Source: JAQVEB01 sp028698105 (GTDB lineage: Bacteria > Bacteroidota > Bacteroidia > Bacteroidales > Dysgonomonadaceae). Taken from it: 18,913 bases of DNA. The position numbers and the translations under genes are program-made. The notes beneath the pieces were generated by a model. That model had not been told where the DNA came from and did not search any database. It saw only the letters and a program-made list of their open reading frames with translations. Positions 1 to 7,778 of the stretch are shown piece after piece; the first letter of the stretch is position 1; each line of letters starts with the position of its first letter. The stretch lies in contig CAXYYA010000054.1 in NCBI GenBank assembly GCA_964293155.1, forward strand, positions 1-18,913. The letters run 5' to 3'.

Positions 1-330
1 AAAGTTGGCCATCGCTTTCTTATATCTTATTTTTTAACTCTGGATTCGCATTATTAATAAAATTGGGCCTGTGATATACGAATGTTATTATGGATATCGC
101 CCAAATATAATAAATTTATTAACTTCTTTGAGATATTTTTAAAAGAAATTTGATTTGATAACCTGAAATGGTTTGTATTGATAACTAAAACTAAATTTTA
201 ACAAATTTAACAGGTTTGTCTGTTGACGATGCAAAGTTGTACAAAAAATATTACAGAAGTGTTTCCAAAAAATTAAGAATTTATTAAGAAATTGTTTTGA
301 ATTCACCTTATAGCACTTTTTCTTTTATTC
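1..330. other. AT-rich non-coding region upstream of umuDC, with one bulged hairpin
   Basis: No convincing coding frame is seen here on either strand. The one clear structure is an inverted repeat: TTGGGC at 63-68 pairs with GCCCAA at 99-104, and inside it GATAT at 73-77 pairs with ATATC at 94-98, leaving a four-base bulge (69-72) on one side. No T-run follows it, so it is not an obvious intrinsic terminator. Two copies of ATTAAGAA sit 11 bases apart at 272-279 and 283-290. The function of this stretch is unknown; it may be the 3' edge of something that lies left of the window. Confidence 0.5.
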
Positions 331-362
331 TTTGCTCGTTTCCGGCAAAAAACGTATTTTTG
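331..362 (+). promoter_or_regulatory. Bacteroidota-type promoter of umuDC
   Basis: TTTG at 331-334 matches the -33 box and TATTTTTG at 355-362 matches the -7 box TAnnTTTG, with a 20-base spacer, which is the normal spacing for the primary sigma factor of this phylum. Transcription would start a few bases after 362, so at or next to the ATG at 368; the mRNA would be leaderless or nearly so. The promoter position also rules out the upstream TTG at 332 as the translation start. Confidence 0.75.
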
Positions 363-363
363 C
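345..363. promoter_or_regulatory. Palindrome over the umuD -7 box, candidate damage-response operator
   Basis: GCAAAAA at 345-351 and TTTTTGC at 357-363 form a perfect 7-base inverted repeat around ACGTA, covering the whole -7 box and ending just before the start codon. A repressor bound here would block RNA polymerase. Since umuDC operons are usually damage-inducible, a LexA-type or S24/XRE-type repressor is the natural guess, but the identity of the binding protein is inference. Confidence 0.45.
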
Positions 364-367
364 GTAT

Positions 368-802
368 ATGGAAAAAATAGTTTCATCCGGTAATTTCGAT
401 TTTTACAAATCCGATATTTCATTGCTTGAGATACCGTTTGGCGGGAATGTTGCCGCCGGCGCATTTTCGGAAGTCGATGATTTCAACAGTGAAGCTATTG
501 ACATCAATAAAATTATCATAAAGCATCCCGAGGCTACTTTTTATGCTCGCGTAAAAGGGAACTCGATGATGGAAGATTTTGGCGATGGCGACCTGCTCGT
601 GATTGACCGGAGCGTAGAATGGTCGGATAACAAAATTGCGTTGTGTTACGTGAATAACGAGTTCACCCTCAAAAGGATAAGAATTGAGCACAACAAATGT
701 TACCTGCTGCCTTCCAATAAAAACTTTAAACCCATTGAAGTAAATCCCGAAAATAACGTGATCGTTTGGGGAATCGTAACTTTTTCCATCAAGAAACACT
801 GA
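368..802 (+). CDS. umuD: UmuD-like autoproteolytic subunit of DNA polymerase V (S24 family)
   Basis: A 144-residue LexA/UmuD-type protein, close to the 139 residues of E. coli UmuD. UmuD cleaves itself when RecA filaments form, and the trimmed dimer joins UmuC to make translesion polymerase V. Visible features: an Ala30-Gly31 cleavage site in the AAGAFS stretch, the catalytic serine in GNSM (Ser66) and the catalytic lysine in TLKRI (Lys102); the 36-residue Ser-Lys spacing matches the family. The ATG at 368 is chosen over a TTG at 332 because the promoter boxes overlap the longer reading and because the protein then begins at the usual family length. The stop codon overlaps the umuC start by one base (TGATG), so the two are translationally coupled. 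Chromosomal and plasmid-borne versions of such pairs both exist; nothing nearby indicates a plasmid. Confidence 0.92.
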   Translation: MEKIVSSGNFDFYKSDISLLEIPFGGNVAAGAFSEVDDFNSEAIDINKIIIKHPEATFYARVKGNSMMEDFGDGDLLVIDRSVEWSDNKIALCYVNNEFTLKRIRIEHNKCYLLPSNKNFKPIEVNPENNVIVWGIVTFSIKKH

Positions 803-2052
803 TGTACGCTTTAATTGACTGCAATAATTTCTACGCCTCGTGCGAGCGCGTCTTTGATCCGTCGCTCAACGGCAAACCGGTGGTGGTTCTTTCCAACAAC
901 GACGGATGCGTGATCGCACGCTCGAACGAGGCGAAGAAACTGGGCATTGCCATGGCGGCGCCGGCATTTCAGAACGAGGTAATATTTAAACGTTACGATG
1001 TACATGTTTTCTCGGCCAACTTTCCGCTTTACGGTGATATGAGCCGTCGCGTAATGCGAATTCTGGGAACGTACAGCCCCCGGCAGGAAGTGTATTCCAT
1101 TGATGAATGTTTTCTTGATCTTTCGGGTATCGAAAAAGAGTTGAAGGAGTATGGAAAACAAATGCGCGAGCAGGTGTTGCAGTGGACAGGAATCCCCATC
1201 AGCGTGGGCATAGCTCAAACCAAAGCGTTGGCTAAAATTGCCAACAGGGTAGCCAAAAAATATCCGACGCAAACCGATAACGTGCACGTGATGGATACCG
1301 AAGAGAAACGATTGAAAGCGTTAAAATGGCTTGACATTGAGGATGTGTGGGGTATAGGACACCGGAGCGCAAAAAAACTTCGTGCGGTAGGCGTGAATAA
1401 AGCCTTTGATTTCACGGAACTTTCCGAAAGCTGGGTGTTGAAATTTATGACCATCACCGGATTCAGGTTGCAGAAAGAGCTGAAAGGTTTTCCCATGATC
1501 GAAATGGATATGTTGGAAAAACACAAAAGCATATCCAATACCCGAACTTTTGAGCGGGATTACCATACGTTTGACGAAGTCAAAGAACGCGTTGTAACTT
1601 TTACCACCTTGAGTGCCGAAAAGCTGAGAAAACAACAATCGCTTTGTCGCGGCTTGATCGTATTTATCGAAACAAGCCGTTATCGGGAATACGAAAATTT
1701 TTACGCAAACAGCAGTTTTGTTAAATTACCCTTTCCAACCTTTTCATCGCTTGAACTGGCCGAATTTGCCGTGACAGGTTTAAGACGTATTTTCAAAGAA
1801 CGTTTTCATTATAAACGGGCCGGCGTAATTCTGGTAGATTTCGTAGATGCTAATGAATATCAGGCCTCCTTATTTTACAATTCCAACCCAAAACACAAAG
1901 AATTAATGCGACGAGTGGATGTCGTAAACAGTAAATACGGAAAACAAGTTATTCGTATTGCCGCGCAGGACAATGATCCTTTGCGAAAAAAACAGGAGCA
2001 TTTAACCAGGGAATATACGACAAAAATAAAGGATATTCTGGTAGCCAAATAA
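802..2052 (+). CDS. umuC: UmuC-like Y-family DNA polymerase V catalytic subunit
   Basis: A 416-residue Y-family polymerase that copies past damaged bases at the cost of mutations. The start at 802 gives MYALIDCNNFYASCE, the standard UmuC N-terminus; a longer reading from 766 would only add residues translated from umuD's end in another frame. The metal-binding acids are all present: Asp6 near the N-terminus and Asp101-Glu102 in YSIDECF, the same numbers as in E. coli UmuC. The motif SNNDGCVIARSNEAK in the fingers/palm region is typical of UmuC rather than DinB. Near the C-terminus QASLF (residues 354-358) fits the QxxLF sliding-clamp-binding motif and lies where E. coli UmuC has its own. The gene is intact and forms a two-gene operon with umuD. 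It has no evident link to the carbohydrate genes starting 48 bases downstream. Confidence 0.95.
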   Translation: MYALIDCNNFYASCERVFDPSLNGKPVVVLSNNDGCVIARSNEAKKLGIAMAAPAFQNEVIFKRYDVHVFSANFPLYGDMSRRVMRILGTYSPRQEVYSIDECFLDLSGIEKELKEYGKQMREQVLQWTGIPISVGIAQTKALAKIANRVAKKYPTQTDNVHVMDTEEKRLKALKWLDIEDVWGIGHRSAKKLRAVGVNKAFDFTELSESWVLKFMTITGFRLQKELKGFPMIEMDMLEKHKSISNTRTFERDYHTFDEVKERVVTFTTLSAEKLRKQQSLCRGLIVFIETSRYREYENFYANSSFVKLPFPTFSSLELAEFAVTGLRRIFKERFHYKRAGVILVDFVDANEYQASLFYNSNPKHKELMRRVDVVNSKYGKQVIRIAAQDNDPLRKKQEHLTREYTTKIKDILVAK

Positions 2053-2067
2053 TGGGTAAAAAGCCGG

Positions 2068-2090
2068 TTTGAAGCATAATACAATTCAAA
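2068..2090. repeat. Short inverted repeat upstream of the carbohydrate-active gene block
   Basis: TTTGAA (2068-2073) and TTCAAA (2085-2090) are separated by 11 bases in the 48-base gap between umuC and the first hydrolase-block gene. This could be a regulator-binding site for the block, but six-base AT-rich arms are easily found by chance, and no TAnnTTTG box was seen in the gap. Confidence 0.2.
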
Positions 2091-2100
2091 ACAAATAAAT

Positions 2101-4638
2101 ATGAATAGAAAAATCCTTCTCTCAATAATTGGAATTGCAGTTTCTCTTTTTTCCTGTAACAATCCGAAAAAGGAGAGTCAAAAATTGATCTCTACCAATC
2201 TTACTTCCTCACTTCGTGCCCCGGCATATCCCCTGGTTACGGTTGATCCGTATCTCAGTGCGTGGTCGTACACAAATAATTTGTACGACGATCAAACGCG
2301 TCACTGGACAGGGAAAGAATTTCCGTTGTTGGGCGCTATTCGCGTGGATGGAGAAACCTACCGGTTTTTGGGAAAAGAAAATTTGCCGTTAAAGCCTGTT
2401 CTTCCTACGGTTCGCGAAGAAAAATGGACGGGAAAATACACGTTCGAGCAACCGAAAGACGATAGTTGGAAGTCCTTGGGATTTAACGATGCTTCCTGGA
2501 AAACAGGTGCTTCCGCTTTTGGCACGCCAAACGAACCTTATTTGTCCACACCGTGGGAAACAAAGGATATTTGGGTGCGCCGCGTTTTCGATCTGAATGA
2601 AGACTTGCTGAATAAATCCATTTACCTGCATTATTCCCACGATGATATCTTTGAGCTTTACATCAATGGAATACAGGTAATCGGCACGGGTTATTCCTGG
2701 CGTTATAATGTGCAGGAAGAACTGTCGGATGAAGTGAAAGCTACGCTTAAGAAAGGAAAAAATATCATTACTGCCCATTGCCACAACAGAACGGGTGGCG
2801 GGTATGTGGATTTTGGGCTTTACGAAAAAGAAACCAATAAAGAATCGTTTACGAAAACAGCGGTTCAGAAATCGACAAACGTATTGCCTACGCAAACATT
2901 CTACACATTTGAGTGTGGACCGGTGGATTTGGACGTAATATTTACTACACCGCTTTTGCTGGACGACCTGACACTTGTTTCGCGTCCCGTTAGCTATATC
3001 ACGTATCAGGTTAAATCGCGCGACAATTCCTCCCACGGCGTTCAAATTTACTTCGAAGCAACACCGCAATGGGCTGTGAACGATGACAGCCAACCCGTCG
3101 GCTTCGAGAAAATTGAAAAAGACGGATTATCGTTCCTCAAAACAGGTACGACGGAACAACCTGTTTTGCAGAAAAAAGGCGATGACTTGCGTATTGACTG
3201 GGGTTATTTTTATGTGACGGGAAAATCGGATAAGTCGGGAACAATGAATTTTGGCAATTACTGGAATACCAAAAAACTGTTTCAAACCACGGGAAATATT
3301 TCGGATGCGCAAACCGGTAAACTTTCAGATAACATGGCAAAAGAAATGACCGTACTCGCATACAGCAAGGATTTGGGTAAAATTTCGTCCAATAAAACAG
3401 CCGATTACTTTATGTTGGGATACGATGACGTTTATTCCATACAATACTTCGGCAATAATTTGAAAGCGTATTGGACGAACAATGGCAAAACCGATATTTT
3501 TCAGGCTTTTAAAAGTGCCGAAACCGATTATGCTTCTATCATGGATCGGTGCGCCGATTTTAACGAATCTATGATGGCCGACGCCAATAGGGTGGGAGGA
3601 GAAAAATATGCCGAACTATGCGCTTTGGCTTATCGTCAGGCCATCGCGGCGCATAAATTGGTAAAAGACGAGAACGGGACATTGTTGTTTTTCTCAAAAG
3701 AAAACAACAGCAACGGTTCAATAGGAACGGTGGATATAACCTATCCTTCTTCGCCGCTTTTCTTGCTCTATAACACAGAGTTAGTGAAAGGTTTGATGAA
3801 TCACATTTTTTATTACAGCGAAAGCGGAAAATGGACTAAACCGTTTGCTGCTCATGACGTAGGAACGTATCCGCTTGCCAACGGTCAGACGTACGGCGGC
3901 GATATGCCCGTTGAAGAATCGGGTAACATGTTGATTACCACGGCCGCCTTAGCTGAAGTGGATGGAAACGCCGATTACGCAGCGAGCCATTGGGATGTGC
4001 TCACCACTTGGGCCGATTACCTTGTGAAAGAGGGTCTTGATCCGGCCAACCAGTTGTGTACCGACGACTTTGCCGGCCACTTTGCCCATAACGCCAATCT
4101 TTCCATCAAAGCCATTATGGGGATTGCTTCATACGCTAAACTTGCGAAAATGCTGGGAAAGAACGAAATCGGCGACCAGTATATGCAAACAGCTAAGGAT
4201 ATGGCTGTTAAGTGGGAGCAAATGGCGCGCGACGGCGATCATTACAAACTCACTTTCGACAAACCGGGTACTTGGAGTCAAAAATACAATTTAGTTTGGG
4301 ATAAATTGTTAGGATTTAATATCTTTGATCCTGAAATAGCCAAAAAGGAAATCGCGTATTATCTTATCAAACAAGATGCTTTCGGCCTGCCATTGGATAT
4401 CCGCAGAACATACACCAAGTCTGACTGGATAATGTGGACCGCTGTTTTAGCCGAAAACAGAGCCGATTTCGATGCATTGGTTGCTCCGGTTTACAAATAT
4501 GCCGACGAAACGCCATCGCGTGTTCCCATGAGCGATTGGTACGAAACAACCGATGGAACTCAGGTTGGATTTAAAGCGCGTTCCGTGGTGGGAGGATATT
4601 TCATGAAAATGTTGGAAGAAAAATTAAAAAAGAAATAA
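2101..4638 (+). CDS. Glutaminase-like lipoprotein (DUF4964/DUF5127/DUF4965/DUF1793) with inserted beta-sandwich
   Basis: An 845-residue secreted lipoprotein: a hydrophobic leader ends in LFSC with the lipidated Cys at 19. Residues about 35-100 (APAYPLVTVDPYLSAWS) match the start of the glutaminase A-like family. Residues about 105-247 look like a galactose-binding-type jelly roll (DDSWKSLGFNDASWKTG, WVRRVFDL, HYSHDDIFELYINGIQV) of the kind seen in GH2-type enzymes. Family sequence resumes at about 255 (FYTFECGPVDLDVIFTTPLL), and the C-terminal half is an alpha-toroid-like region with DVGTYPLANGQTYGGDMPVEESGNM and WDKLLGFNIF. Fungal relatives are called glutaminase A, while in Bacteroidota such proteins commonly sit in polysaccharide loci with no settled substrate. 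Here it leads the hydrolase block, which favours a carbohydrate or glycoconjugate role, but that is inference. Family assignment is good; reaction unknown. Confidence 0.8.
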   Translation: MNRKILLSIIGIAVSLFSCNNPKKESQKLISTNLTSSLRAPAYPLVTVDPYLSAWSYTNNLYDDQTRHWTGKEFPLLGAIRVDGETYRFLGKENLPLKPVLPTVREEKWTGKYTFEQPKDDSWKSLGFNDASWKTGASAFGTPNEPYLSTPWETKDIWVRRVFDLNEDLLNKSIYLHYSHDDIFELYINGIQVIGTGYSWRYNVQEELSDEVKATLKKGKNIITAHCHNRTGGGYVDFGLYEKETNKESFTKTAVQKSTNVLPTQTFYTFECGPVDLDVIFTTPLLLDDLTLVSRPVSYITYQVKSRDNSSHGVQIYFEATPQWAVNDDSQPVGFEKIEKDGLSFLKTGTTEQPVLQKKGDDLRIDWGYFYVTGKSDKSGTMNFGNYWNTKKLFQTTGNISDAQTGKLSDNMAKEMTVLAYSKDLGKISSNKTADYFMLGYDDVYSIQYFGNNLKAYWTNNGKTDIFQAFKSAETDYASIMDRCADFNESMMADANRVGGEKYAELCALAYRQAIAAHKLVKDENGTLLFFSKENNSNGSIGTVDITYPSSPLFLLYNTELVKGLMNHIFYYSESGKWTKPFAAHDVGTYPLANGQTYGGDMPVEESGNMLITTAALAEVDGNADYAASHWDVLTTWADYLVKEGLDPANQLCTDDFAGHFAHNANLSIKAIMGIASYAKLAKMLGKNEIGDQYMQTAKDMAVKWEQMARDGDHYKLTFDKPGTWSQKYNLVWDKLLGFNIFDPEIAKKEIAYYLIKQDAFGLPLDIRRTYTKSDWIMWTAVLAENRADFDALVAPVYKYADETPSRVPMSDWYETTDGTQVGFKARSVVGGYFMKMLEEKLKKK

Positions 4639-4719
4639 CAAGGTGAAAAAACAAACTCGTGGATTGGTACAGGATTCGCGATACAGATCACCAGTCAATA
4701 CCATAACAATATATTCATT

Positions 4720-6771
4720 ATGCGTAAAATAAGTAATTTATTCCTGCTATTTTTTTTGTGGACCCCGTGGACGTTATTTTCTCAATCGGACATGAAAATC
4801 ACACTTGTGGACAGGCCCGATACGAAATCCGCAAACACGAATTACACGCAAAACAGGGCTCCGTTGCTGCCATTAAATTTTATCAAACTTCCGGTTGGCG
4901 ATGTAAAACCCTTGGGTTGGCCGCAGAAAATGCTGCAACTGCAAAAAGACGGCCTAAACGGCCATTTAAGCGAAATTAGCGCCTGGCTCGACAAAGAGAA
5001 CAACGCCTGGCTCGGTACCGGAAACGATTACGGTTGGGAAGAAGTTCCGTATTGGCTCAAAGGTTACGGCGATATGGCGTATATTTTAGGTGACCAAAAA
5101 ATGATAAATGAAACCAAATCGTGGCTCGAAGCGGTTTTCAGAAGCCAACGCGAAGACGGATATTTTGGCCCTTATATCGAAAAGAAAGGAAAACCCGATC
5201 TTTGGGGAAACATGATCATGATATGGTGCCTGCAATCGTATTACGAGTACACAAAAGATCAACGGGTGATTGACCTGATGACCAAATATTTCAAATGGCA
5301 ACTGGCTTTGCCCGACGATATGTTCCTGAAGGATTATTGGGAAAACAGCCGCGGAGGAGATAACCTGTTGAGCATATATTGGTTGTATAACATCACAGGC
5401 GATAAATTTCTGCTCGATTTGGCAGAGAAAACGCACCGCAATACCGCAAACTGGCGCCAGCGTTCCACGTTGCCGAATTGGCATAACGTAAATATCGCGC
5501 AGAGTTTTCGCGAACCGGCAACCTATTACATGTTATCGAAAGACTCTGCCGATTTAAAAGCCACGTACAACGTTTATTACTTAATCCGCAACACGTTTGG
5601 GCAAGTGCCGGGCGGAATGTTCGGAGCCGACGAAAATGCCCGCATCGGCTACATTGATCCGCGTCAGGGAACGGAAACCTGCGGTCTTGTGGAACAAATG
5701 TCTTCCGATGAAATTCTTCTCTCGATGACCGGCGATCCGTTTTGGGCGGAAAATTGCGAAAATGTCGCGTTCAATTCATATCCCGTTGCTTTGATGCCCG
5801 ATATGAAATCGTTGCGCTACATAACCTCGCCGAATCACGTGATAAGCGATTCCAAAAATCACAGTCCCGGCATTCAGAACAACGGTCCGTTTTTGGCCAT
5901 GAACCCGTTTAGCAGCCGGTGTTGCCAGCATAATCACGGGCAGGGGTGGCCATATTACATCGAACACCTCATCATGGCCACGCCCGACAACGGAATAGCG
6001 GCTGCAATTTACGGCGCCTGCAAGGCAAAAGTAAAAGTTGCCGACGGCAAAAATGTGGAAATTACGGAATCGTCCAACTATCCGTTTGAGGAACAGATTC
6101 AATTTACCGTCACTACCGCCGGAGAAGTATCGTTTCCGTTGTACCTGAGAATTCCGTCGTGGACGGAGAACGCCTCGCTTGCGATAAATGGAAAAGTGAT
6201 TGATAACAAATTGGTTAAGAATAAATACGTTCGCATCGAAAGAACATGGAGAAACGGCGATAAAGTTACGCTCCGCGTTCCGATGAAACTATCGGAAACG
6301 GTTTGGCAAGTGAATCAGGATAGCAGAAGCATAAATTACGGTCCATTGACGTTCTCTTTAAAAATCGCGGAAGATTACAAAACCGTAAGCAGTACCGAAA
6401 CGGCTATCGGCGACTCGAAATGGCAAAAAAACGCCGATGCAGCCAAGCCCACGTACGAGATTTATCCGGCAAGCCCGTGGAATTATGCACTGGTTATCAA
6501 CGATAAAGAACCGCTGAAAGAAAATTTTGAAGTCGTAAGGAAACAATGGCCTGCCGATAATTATCCTTTCACCCTTTCTGGCGTTCCCATCGAAATTAAA
6601 GCTAAAGGCAAGAAAGTAACCAACTGGACAATAGATGAATACGGTTTATGTAGCGAGCTTCCCATAAAAGGAACGGAAAAATTTGCTTCACAAACCGAAA
6701 ACATTACATTAGTGCCCATGGGCGCTGCACGATTAAGAATTTCGGCTCTACCCGTTTACACCAACAAATAG
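4720..6771 (+). CDS. GH127 family protein (DUF1680), probable beta-L-arabinofuranosidase
   Basis: A 683-residue secreted enzyme with a type I signal peptide (residues about 1-22, ending TLFSQS). An (alpha/alpha)6-barrel region covers about 50-420, followed by beta-sandwich domains. The family's unusual zinc-thiolate active site is visible: ETC at 319-321 and the paired RCC (Cys401, Cys402), matching the Glu, Cys and Cys-Cys zinc ligands of the bifidobacterial enzyme HypBA1, whose first paired Cys is the nucleophile. Glu305 (GADENAR) is at about the spacing expected of the acid/base. Known members remove beta-L-arabinofuranose from plant glycoproteins or pectin side chains; relatives acting on other sugars (for example aceric acid in rhamnogalacturonan II) also belong here, so the exact substrate is open. 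The next gene starts three bases after its stop, so the two are in one operon. Confidence 0.88.
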   Translation: MRKISNLFLLFFLWTPWTLFSQSDMKITLVDRPDTKSANTNYTQNRAPLLPLNFIKLPVGDVKPLGWPQKMLQLQKDGLNGHLSEISAWLDKENNAWLGTGNDYGWEEVPYWLKGYGDMAYILGDQKMINETKSWLEAVFRSQREDGYFGPYIEKKGKPDLWGNMIMIWCLQSYYEYTKDQRVIDLMTKYFKWQLALPDDMFLKDYWENSRGGDNLLSIYWLYNITGDKFLLDLAEKTHRNTANWRQRSTLPNWHNVNIAQSFREPATYYMLSKDSADLKATYNVYYLIRNTFGQVPGGMFGADENARIGYIDPRQGTETCGLVEQMSSDEILLSMTGDPFWAENCENVAFNSYPVALMPDMKSLRYITSPNHVISDSKNHSPGIQNNGPFLAMNPFSSRCCQHNHGQGWPYYIEHLIMATPDNGIAAAIYGACKAKVKVADGKNVEITESSNYPFEEQIQFTVTTAGEVSFPLYLRIPSWTENASLAINGKVIDNKLVKNKYVRIERTWRNGDKVTLRVPMKLSETVWQVNQDSRSINYGPLTFSLKIAEDYKTVSSTETAIGDSKWQKNADAAKPTYEIYPASPWNYALVINDKEPLKENFEVVRKQWPADNYPFTLSGVPIEIKAKGKKVTNWTIDEYGLCSELPIKGTEKFASQTENITLVPMGAARLRISALPVYTNK

Positions 6772-6774
6772 CAA

Positions 6775-7740
6775 ATGCGCAATTACAGACCGTTTTTATA
6801 CCTCACGCTAATCTTTTTCTCTTTATCGTGCTCAAGCATTAAAGAGAAAAAAATAACATACAAAGCAACTGTTGAGAATAAGGTACCTCTCGGCGATCCG
6901 TTTATTATGCTTTACGAGGGAACGTACTATGCGTACGGTACGCGCGCTGCCGACGGCATTGAAGTTTACACATCGGATAATTTGCTGAAATGGAAGAAAG
7001 CCGAAAAACTGGCGCTCAATAAAAACGATTCCTACGGCGAGAAATGGTTTTGGGCGCCCGAAGTGTATTATGTAAACGGAAAGTTTTACATGTATTATTC
7101 GGCCGACGAGCATATTCGCGTCGCCGTATCGGAATCGCCGTTAGGCCCTTTTGTTCAACCGGAACAAAAACCGATGCTGGAAGGTGAAAAAACAATTGAC
7201 AATTCGTTGTTCCTGGATGATAACGGAAAAGCCTATCTTTTTTTCGATCGCTTCAACGATGGATTGAACATTTGGGTTGCCGAACTTGAATCGGATCTGA
7301 TGACGATAAAATCGGAGACGCTGCATCCCTGCATTCATGTTTCACAGGAATGGGAGAAAGTTTGGCCACGCGTAAACGAAGGCGCGTTTGTGCTGAAACA
7401 CGATGGTGTATATTACATGACCTATTCGGCAAACAGTTACGAAAGCCCGTTTTACGGCATCGGTTGCGCCACAGCGACAAACATTATGGGCGAATGGACA
7501 AAATACTCCGATAATCCATTGTTGCAAAAACCGGGAAATTTGGTCGGCATAGGGCATAGCGCCTTTTTTCGGGATAAAAAAGGCGATTTGCGTATCGTTT
7601 ATCACGCCCATCACGACACCGTGAAAATTCATCCGCGGAATATGTACATCGGCAAGGCCGGTTTTACCAAAGTGAACGGTGCGAATAAATTACGGATAAG
7701 TAAAGATTATATCATTCCTGAGTTAATTATCGAAGAATAA
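6775..7740 (+). CDS. GH43 family glycoside hydrolase, lipoprotein
   Basis: A 321-residue single-domain five-bladed beta-propeller enzyme with a lipoprotein leader (lipobox LSC, Cys19). The three acidic residues of GH43 are all in place: the base Asp41 in GDPFIMLYEGTYYAYGT, the pKa-tuning Asp142 in TIDNSLFLD, and the acid Glu202 in VNEGAFVLKHDG. The WAPEVYYVNGKFYMYYS blade motif is typical of the family. GH43 members are mostly alpha-L-arabinofuranosidases, beta-xylosidases, arabinanases or exo-beta-1,3-galactanases acting by inversion. The sequence alone does not settle which; the GH127 neighbour three bases upstream and the GH105 gene downstream favour arabinose or galactose release from pectin or arabinogalactan. 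Surface or periplasmic placement depends on lipoprotein sorting that cannot be read with certainty. Confidence 0.88.
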   Translation: MRNYRPFLYLTLIFFSLSCSSIKEKKITYKATVENKVPLGDPFIMLYEGTYYAYGTRAADGIEVYTSDNLLKWKKAEKLALNKNDSYGEKWFWAPEVYYVNGKFYMYYSADEHIRVAVSESPLGPFVQPEQKPMLEGEKTIDNSLFLDDNGKAYLFFDRFNDGLNIWVAELESDLMTIKSETLHPCIHVSQEWEKVWPRVNEGAFVLKHDGVYYMTYSANSYESPFYGIGCATATNIMGEWTKYSDNPLLQKPGNLVGIGHSAFFRDKKGDLRIVYHAHHDTVKIHPRNMYIGKAGFTKVNGANKLRISKDYIIPELIIEE

Positions 7741-7778
7741 ACACATTATTCGTTTTATTCAGTAAAAAACAAAAAACA

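Noticed and set aside
209..244. Short palindromes AACAG-N6-CTGTT and TTGTACAA as an SOS box, and a possible leftward promoter at CAAAGTTGTA
   Set aside because: The arms are short in AT-rich DNA, they lie more than 85 bases from the umuD promoter, and the leftward box has the wrong spacing.
332..367. Upstream TTG start for umuD adding 12 residues
   Set aside because: The -33 box begins at 331 and the -7 box ends at 362, so this stretch is promoter and is not in the mRNA; the ATG at 368 also gives family-like length.
766..801. Upstream TTG start for umuC
   Set aside because: The extra residues come from umuD's end in another frame; the conserved UmuC N-terminus begins exactly at the ATG at 802, which overlaps the umuD stop.
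2389..3093. Long minus-strand open frame of 234 codons
   Set aside because: It is entirely antisense to the glutaminase-like gene and its translation resembles no protein family; the same holds for the other antisense frames in the hydrolase block.
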